Assembly: GCA_964387485.1 (NCBI GenBank)
Contig: CAYLWV010000087.1
Location: forward strand, 1 to 5,494
Source of the DNA: Fluviibacter sp964387485
GTDB lineage: Bacteria; Pseudomonadota; Gammaproteobacteria; Burkholderiales; Rhodocyclaceae
Direction: 5' to 3'
Length of the DNA: 5,494 bases
The translations under genes and the position numbers were made by a program. Below the pieces are notes generated by a model. The model was not told the DNA's origin and searched no databases. It saw nothing but the letters and a program-made list of their open reading frames with translations. Numbering within the stretch: the stretch's first letter is position 1; each line of letters begins with the position of its first letter. Below, piece by piece: positions 1-5,494 of the stretch.

Positions 1-1293
1 GCGTTCAAGAACAAGGGCGTGCAGCGCATGCTCGACGCCGTTCTGGATCTGATGCCGTCGCCGATCGACATTCCGCCGGTTGAGGGCGAACTCGAAAACG
101 GCCAACCGGCTACCCGTAAGGCTGACGACAGCGAGAAGTTCTCGGCTCTGGCATTCAAGCTGATGACCGACCCGTTCGTGGGTCAGCTCACCTTCGTGCG
201 CGTTTACTCGGGCATTCTGAACTCGGGCGACACCATCTACAACCCGGTGAAGCAGCGTAAAGAGCGTATTGGCCGCATTCTGCAGATGCACGCTAACGAG
301 CGTGAGGAAATCAAGGAACTGCGCGCCGGCGATATCGCCGCTTGCGTGGGCATGAAGGAAGTTACCACGGGTGAAACCCTGTGTGATCCGGATGCCGTCA
401 TCACCCTGGAGCGCATGGAGTTCCCGGAGCCGGTGATTCACGTCGCCGTCGAGCCGAAGACCAAGGCCGACCAGGAAAAAATGGGTATCGCCCTGTCGCG
501 TCTGGCCCAGGAAGATCCGTCGTTCCGTGTTCGTACCGATGAAGAATCGGGTCAGACCATTATCTCGGGTATGGGCGAACTGCACCTCGAGATCATCGTT
601 GACCGTATGAAGCGCGAATTCGGCGTTGAAGCCAACGTCGGTGCACCGCAGGTGGCCTATCGTGAAACCATCCGCAAGACCATTGACGACGCCGAAGGCA
701 AGTTCGTCAAGCAGTCGGGCGGTCGTGGTCAGTACGGCCACGTTGTGCTCAAGATCGAGCCGAACGAACCGGGCAAAGGCTATGAGTTCGTTGACGCCAT
801 CAAGGGTGGTGTGGTGCCGCGCGAATACATTCCGGCGGTTGACAAGGGTCTGCAGGACACCATGCCGAACGGCGTGCTGGCTGGCTTCCCGATTGTTGAC
901 GTCAAGTGTACGCTGCACTTTGGTTCGTACCACGACGTGGACTCGAACGAAAACGCCTTCAAGATGGCCGCTTCGATGGCCTTCAAAGAAGGTATGCGTC
1001 GCGCCAGCCCGGTTCTGCTTGAGCCGATGATGGCCGTTGAAGTTGAAACGCCGGAAGACTACATGGGTAACGTCATGGGTGACCTGTCGGGTCGCCGGGG
1101 CATTGTCCAGGGCATGGACGACATTCCTGGCGGTATGAAGGCCATTAAGGCTGAAGTGCCGCTGGCTGAAATGTTCGGCTACTCGACGCAGCTGCGTTCG
1201 CTGACCCAGGGTCGCGCAACGTACTCGATGGAGTTCAAGCACTACAGCGAAGCCCCGAAAAACGTGGCTGAAGCAATTATCAACAAGAAGTAA
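1..1293 (+). CDS. fusA: Elongation factor G (EF-G), C-terminal part, cut by window start
   Basis: EF-G is the cytoplasmic GTPase that drives tRNA-mRNA translocation and, with RRF, ribosome recycling. The frame is open from base 1 and ends in TAA, giving 430 residues of a protein usually near 700, so most of the GTPase domain lies upstream. Residues 1-30 (AFKNKGV... PSPIDIP) are the end of the G domain. Domain II follows, then domain III with SGMGELHLEI at 189-198. Domain IV has GRGQYGHV at about 243-248 and its translocation-tip histidine in YHDVDS at residue 311. That is 119 residues from the end, as expected for E. coli His584. Domain V ends with LTQGRATYSMEFKHY and INKK. tuf follows after 31 nt, the usual str operon order. 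No frameshift or odd residue was seen. The family call is certain; the true start is outside the window. Confidence 0.98.
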   Translation, partial: AFKNKGVQRMLDAVLDLMPSPIDIPPVEGELENGQPATRKADDSEKFSALAFKLMTDPFVGQLTFVRVYSGILNSGDTIYNPVKQRKERIGRILQMHANEREEIKELRAGDIAACVGMKEVTTGETLCDPDAVITLERMEFPEPVIHVAVEPKTKADQEKMGIALSRLAQEDPSFRVRTDEESGQTIISGMGELHLEIIVDRMKREFGVEANVGAPQVAYRETIRKTIDDAEGKFVKQSGGRGQYGHVVLKIEPNEPGKGYEFVDAIKGGVVPREYIPAVDKGLQDTMPNGVLAGFPIVDVKCTLHFGSYHDVDSNENAFKMAASMAFKEGMRRASPVLLEPMMAVEVETPEDYMGNVMGDLSGRRGIVQGMDDIPGGMKAIKAEVPLAEMFGYSTQLRSLTQGRATYSMEFKHYSEAPKNVAEAIINKK

Positions 1294-1324
1294 TTTCGAA
1301 TTCTGAACTTTTAAGGAAAGTAAA

Positions 1325-2515
<1,191 letters not shown>

Positions 2516-2528
2516 TTCTGCTGTCCAT

Positions 2529-2560
2529 CGGAAGTCCATCCCCCTGGGCTCGGACTTCCG
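2529..2560 (+). terminator. Hairpin after tuf, terminator-like without a U tract
   Basis: The arms CGGAAGTCC (2529-2537) and GGACTTCCG (2552-2560) are perfectly complementary over 9 bp around a 14-nt loop. The hairpin starts 14 nt after the tuf stop. The sequence after it reads GGTGGGCTCTTTGC, with only three consecutive T, so it is not a standard intrinsic terminator. It may weaken read-through from str into rpsJ, protect the 3' end of tuf mRNA, or mark a processing site. The stem is seen directly; the role is inferred. Confidence 0.5.
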
Positions 2561-2569
2561 GGTGGGCTC

Positions 2570-2598
2570 TTTGCAGAAATCGATGATTTCTGTATAGT
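2570..2598 (+). promoter_or_regulatory. Candidate sigma70 promoter for rpsJ
   Basis: TATAGT at 2593-2598 matches the -10 consensus at 5 of 6 positions. The -35 could be TTTGCA at 2570-2575 (4 of 6, spacing 17) or TTGCAG at 2571-2576 (3 of 6, spacing 16). The predicted start near 2605 gives a leader of about 45 nt before the rpsJ ATG. The gap after tuf is the expected place for the S10 operon promoter. The spacer holds a perfect inverted repeat, listed separately. The start site is predicted only. Confidence 0.6.
2574..2592. repeat. Perfect inverted repeat inside the rpsJ promoter spacer
   Basis: CAGAAATC (2574-2581) and GATTTCTG (2585-2592) are perfect 8-bp inverted arms separated by GAT. 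The element fills the space between the -35 and -10 candidates and ends directly against TATAGT. On the DNA it has the size and position of an operator. In RNA read through from tuf it would form a hairpin with a 3-nt loop, 17 nt upstream of the first boxA-like repeat. The symmetry is seen directly; no regulator can be named. Confidence 0.6.
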
Positions 2599-2609
2599 GC
2601 GCCACTCGC

Positions 2610-2642
2610 TGCTCTTTCATTGTTCTTTTACTGTTCTTTGGA
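2610..2642 (+). promoter_or_regulatory. Three tandem boxA-like elements in the rpsJ (nusE) leader
   Basis: Three consecutive 11-nt units occur at 2610-2620 (TGCTCTTTCAT), 2621-2631 (TGTTCTTTTAC) and 2632-2642 (TGTTCTTTGGA). The first eight bases are TGYTCTTT in every unit. The E. coli rRNA boxA core is TGCTCTTTAAC: unit 1 matches its first eight bases exactly and unit 2 matches 9 of 11. boxA RNA is bound by NusB together with NusE, which is ribosomal protein S10, the product of the gene that follows. Unit 3 ends in GGA, the only Shine-Dalgarno-like sequence for rpsJ, 7 nt before the ATG. The repeats are seen directly; NusB/S10 binding is inferred. A U-rich S1-binding enhancer is the main alternative. 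Confidence 0.65.
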
Positions 2643-2649
2643 TGTTTAC

Positions 2650-2961
2650 ATGCAAAACCAAAAGATTCGTATCCGCCTGAAGGCCTATGACTACCGCTTG
2701 ATCGACCAGTCGGCCCAGGAAATCGTTGAAACCGCCAAGCGCACTGGCGCCGTGGTCCGTGGCCCGGTGCCTCTGCCGACCCGTAAGCAGCGTTTTGACA
2801 TCCTGCGTTCGCCGCACGTCAACAAGGCGTCGCGCGACCAGCTCGAAATCCGTACACACCTCCGCCTGATGGACATCATCGATCCGACCGACAAAACGGT
2901 GGATGCATTGATGAAGCTCGATCTGCCGGCTGGTGTTGACGTCGAAATCAAGTTGCAGTAA
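2650..2961 (+). CDS. rpsJ: 30S ribosomal protein S10 / transcription factor NusE
   Basis: S10 belongs to the 30S head and, as NusE, pairs with NusB on boxA RNA in transcription antitermination. The product is 103 aa, the usual length, beginning MQNQKIRIRLKAYDYRLIDQ. The family signature GPVPLPT is at 38-44, followed by the loop and SPHVNK (54-59), EIRTHLRLMDI (66-76) and the end LPAGVDVEIKLQ. The ATG at 2650 fits the conserved N-terminus. An in-frame TTG at 2620 would add ten residues with no family match. The ribosome site is weak (TTGGA at 2638-2642, spacing 7) and is part of the third boxA-like repeat. Unlike in E. coli, rpsJ is separated from rplC by 143 nt containing promoter and hairpin candidates, so it may be partly its own transcription unit. 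Confidence 0.98.
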   Translation: MQNQKIRIRLKAYDYRLIDQSAQEIVETAKRTGAVVRGPVPLPTRKQRFDILRSPHVNKASRDQLEIRTHLRLMDIIDPTDKTVDALMKLDLPAGVDVEIKLQ

Positions 2962-2981
2962 TACCGGGTTCGTAGTATAGT
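2953..2981 (+). promoter_or_regulatory. Candidate upstream promoter for rplC, starting in the rpsJ 3' end
   Basis: TTGCAG (2953-2958) and TATAGT (2976-2981) are 17 nt apart. These are the same hexamers seen at the rpsJ promoter, one of whose possible -35 boxes is TTGCAG. The -35 consists of the last two sense codons of rpsJ (Leu-Gln), so it could be fixed by protein sequence alone, which lowers confidence. The predicted start near 2988 would put the hairpin at 2995-3014 at the very 5' end of the transcript and leave a leader of about 115 nt before rplC. Confidence 0.4.
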
Positions 2982-2994
2982 TTCCGGCTTTCCC

Positions 2995-3025
2995 GGCTCC
3001 GCGTTTGCGGAGCCAATGCAGTTTT
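2995..3025 (+). terminator. GC-rich hairpin between rpsJ and rplC, possible terminator or attenuator
   Basis: GGCTCCGC (2995-3002) and GCGGAGCC (3007-3014) form a perfect 8-bp stem, almost all G-C, with loop GTTT. A TTTT run follows at 3022-3025, seven bases after the stem. The late and short U tract makes it a weak intrinsic terminator at best. It could partly separate rpsJ from the downstream genes, act as an attenuator, or cap and stabilise an RNA starting near 2988. The stem is certain; the role is not. Confidence 0.5.
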
Positions 3026-3035
3026 GATGTATCGC

Positions 3036-3063
3036 TTGCAGTACCTTTTGTAGTACCTATAAC
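3036..3063 (+). promoter_or_regulatory. Candidate proximal promoter for rplC
   Basis: TTGCAG (3036-3041) and TATAAC (3058-3063, 5 of 6 to consensus) are 16 nt apart. The predicted start near 3070 leaves a leader of about 35 nt, and the hairpin at 2995-3014 would then lie upstream as a boundary. TTGCAG also occurs at 3358 inside rplC with no -10 behind it, so the hexamer alone is weak evidence. It is the pairing with a good -10 in a non-coding gap that supports the call. Confidence 0.4.
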
Positions 3064-3066
3064 CGA

Positions 3067-3088
3067 CGCCAGCCAATCGCAGCTGGTG
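3067..3088 (+). promoter_or_regulatory. Leader hairpin next to the rplC ribosome binding site
   Basis: CGCCAGC (3067-3073) pairs with GCTGGTG (3082-3088) as seven base pairs including one G-U, around an 8-nt loop (CAATCGCA). It ends three bases before the AGGAG at 3092-3096 that serves rplC. A structure this close to the ribosome site could tune initiation. In E. coli, L4 represses the S10 operon through a leader structure upstream of rpsJ; whether this hairpin is an equivalent placed before rplC is speculation. Confidence 0.35.
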
Positions 3089-3104
3089 ATTAGGAGAATA
3101 ATAG

Positions 3105-3743
3105 ATGAGTCTAGGCCTTGTAGGACGCAAGGTCGGCATGACGCGCATCTTTGCCGAGGATGGTGTTTCCATCCCCGTCACGGTGCTCGATGTGTCGAAC
3201 AATCGCGTCGCACAAATCAAGACGCCCGAAACGGACGGCTACGCCGCTGTTCAGGTTGCATTCGGCCAACGTCGTGCTACCCGCATGACCAAGGCACTGA
3301 GTGGTCACCTGGCAAAGGCTGGCGTTGAGTCCTCGCGCGTTCTCAAAGAATTCACGGTTGCAGCGGATGCGCTCGACGGCTTTAAGCCGGGCGACGCGAT
3401 TGCTGCGACCATTTTTGAAGCTGGTCAGAAGGTTGACGTCACGGGCGTTACGATCGGTAAGGGCTTTGCTGGCGGCATCAAGCGCCACCACTTCAGCTCG
3501 AACCGTGCGTCGCACGGTAACTCGGTGTCGCACAATGCGCCGGGTTCGATCGGTATGGCGCAGGATCCGGGTCGTGTTTTCCCGGGTAAGCGCATGGCCG
3601 GCCACCTCGGTGATGTTCAGCGCACCACGCAGAACCTGGAAGTGGTTCGTGTTGATGCCGAGCGTCAGCTCCTCCTCGTCAAGGGTGCCGTTCCTGGTGC
3701 TCGCGGTTCGGACGTGATCGTGCGTCCCGCCGTTAAGGCCTAA
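3105..3743 (+). CDS. rplC: 50S ribosomal protein L3
   Basis: L3 binds 23S rRNA early in 50S assembly, and its central loop reaches towards the peptidyl transferase centre. The product is 212 aa against 209 in E. coli. It begins MSLGLVGRKVGMTRIF, the usual betaproteobacterial form, with TGVTIGKGFAG around 113-123 and the loop block ASHGNS...GSIGMAQDPGRVFPGKRMAG at about 135-166. Gln153 in MAQDPG lines up with E. coli Gln150, the residue methylated by PrmB. The end is VKGAVPGARGSDVIVRPAVKA. The ATG start is supported by AGGAG at 3092-3096, 8 nt upstream. The gene begins a tightly packed run with rplD, rplW and rplB. The 143-nt gap before it carries promoter and hairpin candidates, suggesting initiation here in addition to read-through from rpsJ. 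Confidence 0.98.
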   Translation: MSLGLVGRKVGMTRIFAEDGVSIPVTVLDVSNNRVAQIKTPETDGYAAVQVAFGQRRATRMTKALSGHLAKAGVESSRVLKEFTVAADALDGFKPGDAIAATIFEAGQKVDVTGVTIGKGFAGGIKRHHFSSNRASHGNSVSHNAPGSIGMAQDPGRVFPGKRMAGHLGDVQRTTQNLEVVRVDAERQLLLVKGAVPGARGSDVIVRPAVKA

Positions 3744-3752
3744 GGAGATCGT

Positions 3753-4373
3753 ATGGAACTGAAGATTGTTAACGATCAGGGTCAGGAAGCCAGCCGTCTG
3801 CAGGCCTCCGATGCGCTGTTCGCTCGTGAATACAACGAGAACCTGGTGCATCAGCTGGTTGTGGCTTATCAGGCCAATGCTCGCAGCGCCAACTCGAAGC
3901 AGAAGGGTCGTGACGAAGTTGCTCACACCACCCATAAGCCGTGGCGTCAGAAGGGAACGGGTAATGCGCGTTCCGGTATGACGTCGAGCCCGATCTGGCG
4001 TGGAGGCGGTCGCGCTTTCCCGAATTCGCCGGAACAGAACTACGCTCAAAAGATCAACCGTAAGATGTACCGTGCCGGTATGGCGACGATTCTGTCGCAA
4101 CTGGTTCGTGAAGATCGTCTGGCGGTTGTTGATGCCTTCGCCGTTGAAGCCCCGAAGACCAAGCTGGTTGCCCAGAAGGTCAAGAACATGGGTCTCGATC
4201 AGGTGCTGGTGATTACGGACAACCTGGATGAAAACCTGTGGCTGTCGGCACGTAACCTGCCGAACGTCCTGGTGCTAGAAGCCAAGGAAGCCGATCCGGT
4301 TTCGCTTGTTCGCTACGCCAAAGTGCTGGTGACGCGCAACGCCGTGGCTAAGTTTGAGGAGATGTGGGGATGA
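3753..4373 (+). CDS. rplD: 50S ribosomal protein L4
   Basis: L4 is an early 23S rRNA-binding protein whose extended loop lines the exit tunnel; in E. coli it also represses its own operon. The product is 206 aa against 201 in E. coli, the length usual in betaproteobacteria. The globular N-terminus contains ALFAREYNENLVHQLVVAY (about 21-39). The tunnel loop KPWRQKGTGNARSG at 62-75 keeps the lysine (Lys67) equivalent to E. coli Lys63, where K63E gives erythromycin resistance, so it looks wild type there. Later blocks are INRKMYRAGMATILSQL and EAPKTKL. AAGGAG (3742-3747) overlaps the rplC stop codon, 5 nt before the ATG, so translation is probably coupled to rplC. The stop overlaps the rplW start. 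Parts such as NRKMYRAGMATILSQL and RNLPNVLVLEA recall Neisseriales L4. Confidence 0.98.
   Translation: MELKIVNDQGQEASRLQASDALFAREYNENLVHQLVVAYQANARSANSKQKGRDEVAHTTHKPWRQKGTGNARSGMTSSPIWRGGGRAFPNSPEQNYAQKINRKMYRAGMATILSQLVREDRLAVVDAFAVEAPKTKLVAQKVKNMGLDQVLVITDNLDENLWLSARNLPNVLVLEAKEADPVSLVRYAKVLVTRNAVAKFEEMWG
4356..4372 (+). promoter_or_regulatory. Ribosome binding site and start that decide the rplW N-terminus
   Basis: GAGGAGAT at 4356-4363, inside the end of rplD, provides GGAG 8 nt before the ATG at 4370. An in-frame GTG at 4364 would lie only 2 nt from GGAG, too close to use, and would add two residues absent from the family. The ATG overlaps the rplD stop as ATGA, a typical termination-reinitiation arrangement. 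Confidence 0.85.
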
Positions 4374-4672
4374 ACCAGGAACGACTGTTACAGGTATTGC
4401 TGGCACCCCAGGTATCCGAAAAGGCTACCTACGTTGCCGACAAAAACAACCAAGTGGTCTTCAAAGTAGCCGCTGACGCGACTAAGCCGGAGATCAAGGC
4501 GGCTGTTGAGCTGCTGTTCAAAGTCGAAGTCGATGCTGTCCAGGTCCTGAATGTCAAGGGCAAGGTCAAGCGTCGCGGCGCGATCACGGGTCGTCGTAAG
4601 GGCTGGAAGAAGGCATTCGTCTGCCTGAAGCCGGGTCAAGAGATCCAGTTTGCTGAAGGAGGGGTGGCATAA
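4370..4672 (+). CDS. rplW: 50S ribosomal protein L23
   Basis: L23 sits at the outer rim of the polypeptide exit tunnel and is the docking point for trigger factor and SRP. The product is 100 aa, the same as E. coli. It begins MNQERLLQVLLAPQVSEKAT. Glu17 in VSEK corresponds to E. coli Glu18, needed for trigger factor docking. VKGKVKRRG (62-70) and GRRKGWKKAFVCLKPGQ (74-90) are the rRNA-binding C-terminal blocks. The start overlaps the rplD stop by 4 nt (ATGA), and the stop overlaps the rplB start by 1 nt (TAATG), so the three genes are likely translationally coupled and produced in fixed ratio. A GTG start at 4364 was rejected because of its spacing to the ribosome site. Nothing unusual in the protein. 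Confidence 0.98.
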   Translation: MNQERLLQVLLAPQVSEKATYVADKNNQVVFKVAADATKPEIKAAVELLFKVEVDAVQVLNVKGKVKRRGAITGRRKGWKKAFVCLKPGQEIQFAEGGVA

Positions 4673-5494
4673 TGGCACTCGTCAAAGTCAAACCGACATC
4701 GCCCGGTCGTCGTGGCGTCGTCAAGGTTGTTAACGACAAACTGCACAAGGGTCGCCCTTTTGCGGGTTTGGTTGAAAAGCAATCGAAGAACGCCGGCCGT
4801 AACAACAATGGCCGTATTACCGTGCGTCACCAGGGTGGTGGCTCGAAGCAGCACTACCGTCTGATCGACTTCAAGCGGAACAAGGATGGTATTCCGGGCA
4901 AGATTGAGCGCCTCGAGTACGACCCGAACCGTACGTCGAACATCGCCCTCGTGCTGTATGCCGATGGCGAGCGCCGCTACATCATCGCGCCGCGTGGTCT
5001 TGAAGTGGGTGCAACGATTGTCAGTGGTTCGGAAGCGCCGATCAAGCCTGGCAATGCTCTGCCGATCCGTAACATTCCGGTGGGTACCACCATTCACTGT
5101 ATCGAAATGATTCCGGGTAAGGGTGCTCAGATGGCACGTTCTGCCGGTGCGTCGGTTCAGCTGATGGCCCGCGAAGGTGTGTACGCTCAGGTGCGTCTGC
5201 GTTCGGGCGAAGTCCGTCGTGTGCACATCGAGTGTCGTGCCACCATCGGTGAAGTCGGTAACGAAGAACACAACCTGCGTAAGCTGGGTAAAGCCGGTGC
5301 TACGCGTTGGCGCGGTATTCGCCCAACCGTTCGCGGCGTCGCCATGAACCCGATCGATCACCCGCACGGTGGTGGTGAAGGTCGTACCGGCGAAGGTCGT
5401 GTTCCGGTCTCGCCGTGGGGTACTCCGGCTAAGGGTTATCGTACCCGTAGCAACAAGCGTACGACCAGCATGATCGTGCAGCGTCGTCACAAGA
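4672..5494 (+). CDS. rplB: 50S ribosomal protein L2, cut by window end
   Basis: L2 is among the most conserved large-subunit proteins; it joins 23S rRNA domains and supports subunit association and peptidyl transferase structure. 274 codons are present with no stop. The family is about 273-277 aa, so only a few residues are missing. It starts MALVKVKPTSPGRRGVVKVV and contains AGRNNNGRITVRHQGGG (41-57), PIRNIPVGTTIHCIE (131-145) and GKGAQMARSAGA (149-160). NPIDHPHGGGEGR at 226-238 includes His230, equivalent to E. coli His229. SPWGTPAKGYRTR follows, then RRHK at the edge. The ATG overlaps the rplW stop by one base. A perfect AAGGAGG (4656-4662) lies 9 nt upstream, the strongest ribosome site in the window. 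rpsS (S19) is the expected next gene beyond the edge. Confidence 0.97.
   Translation, partial: MALVKVKPTSPGRRGVVKVVNDKLHKGRPFAGLVEKQSKNAGRNNNGRITVRHQGGGSKQHYRLIDFKRNKDGIPGKIERLEYDPNRTSNIALVLYADGERRYIIAPRGLEVGATIVSGSEAPIKPGNALPIRNIPVGTTIHCIEMIPGKGAQMARSAGASVQLMAREGVYAQVRLRSGEVRRVHIECRATIGEVGNEEHNLRKLGKAGATRWRGIRPTVRGVAMNPIDHPHGGGEGRTGEGRVPVSPWGTPAKGYRTRSNKRTTSMIVQRRHK

Noticed and set aside
1294..1324. Possible promoter or terminator between fusA and tuf
   Set aside because: The 31 nt contain TTCGAA and a good ribosome site but no hexamer pair and no stable hairpin.
2643..2645. An apparent second start codon (GATG) just before the rpsJ ATG
   Set aside because: ATG at 2642-2644 is out of frame with rpsJ, overlaps the ribosome site itself and has no suitable site upstream.
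2620..2649. Longer rpsJ starting at TTG 2620
   Set aside because: It would add ten residues not seen in S10, would use a rare start codon, and would begin within 15 nt of the predicted transcription start.
3005..3328. A 107-codon + strand open frame overlapping the rpsJ-rplC gap and rplC
   Set aside because: Two thirds of it is the wrong frame of rplC. There is no recognisable domain and no good ribosome site, so a small gene in this gap is not supported.
3111..4100. A 329-codon minus-strand open frame across rplC and the start of rplD
   Set aside because: It is in codon register with both genes and is again explained by rare use of TTA, CTA and TCA. It ends exactly at the CTA codon near the start of rplC.
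4636..5490. A 284-codon minus-strand open frame across rplB
   Set aside because: It is in codon register with rplB and has low-complexity Thr/Arg-rich content typical of a shadow frame.

Overview
The window is a stretch of core translation genes, all on the + strand. It runs from the end of the str operon into the first half of the S10 operon, in the order fusA (3' part), tuf, rpsJ, rplC, rplD, rplW, rplB (cut just before its stop). The gene order, an EF-Tu of 396 aa, an L4 of 206 aa, an L3 beginning MSLGLVGRKVG and the L3 block GSIGMAQDPGRVFPGKRMAG all point to a betaproteobacterium. L4 and L2 wording recalls Neisseriales/Chromobacteriaceae more than Burkholderiales, but that placement is from memory and not from a search. 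Every protein looks intact and canonical apart from the two cut by the window edges. I see no mobile element, CRISPR array, tRNA or rRNA.

Layout: fusA (1-1293) and tuf (1325-2515) are 31 nt apart with no promoter visible between them. A 134-nt gap (2516-2649) follows. It holds a 9-bp hairpin, a sigma70-like promoter with a perfect inverted repeat in its spacer, and three tandem 11-nt repeats matching the rRNA antitermination element boxA. rpsJ (2650-2961) is next. A second gap of 143 nt (2962-3104) holds a GC-rich hairpin, two promoter candidates (one starting inside the end of rpsJ) and a hairpin close to the rplC ribosome binding site. From rplC on, the genes are packed with 9-nt spacing or 1- to 4-nt overlaps, which suggests translational coupling.

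How the parts work together: EF-G and EF-Tu are the elongation GTPases, and S10, L3, L4, L23 and L2 are ribosome assembly proteins. S10 is also NusE, which with NusB binds boxA RNA. The most interesting point is therefore that the leader of the gene for a boxA-binding protein carries three boxA-like sequences, the last merging with its Shine-Dalgarno site. Together with promoter candidates and a hairpin on the far side of rpsJ, this suggests that rpsJ/nusE may be a separately controlled unit between the str block and the rest of the S10 operon. The coding content is ordinary; the two intergenic regions are what deserve attention.
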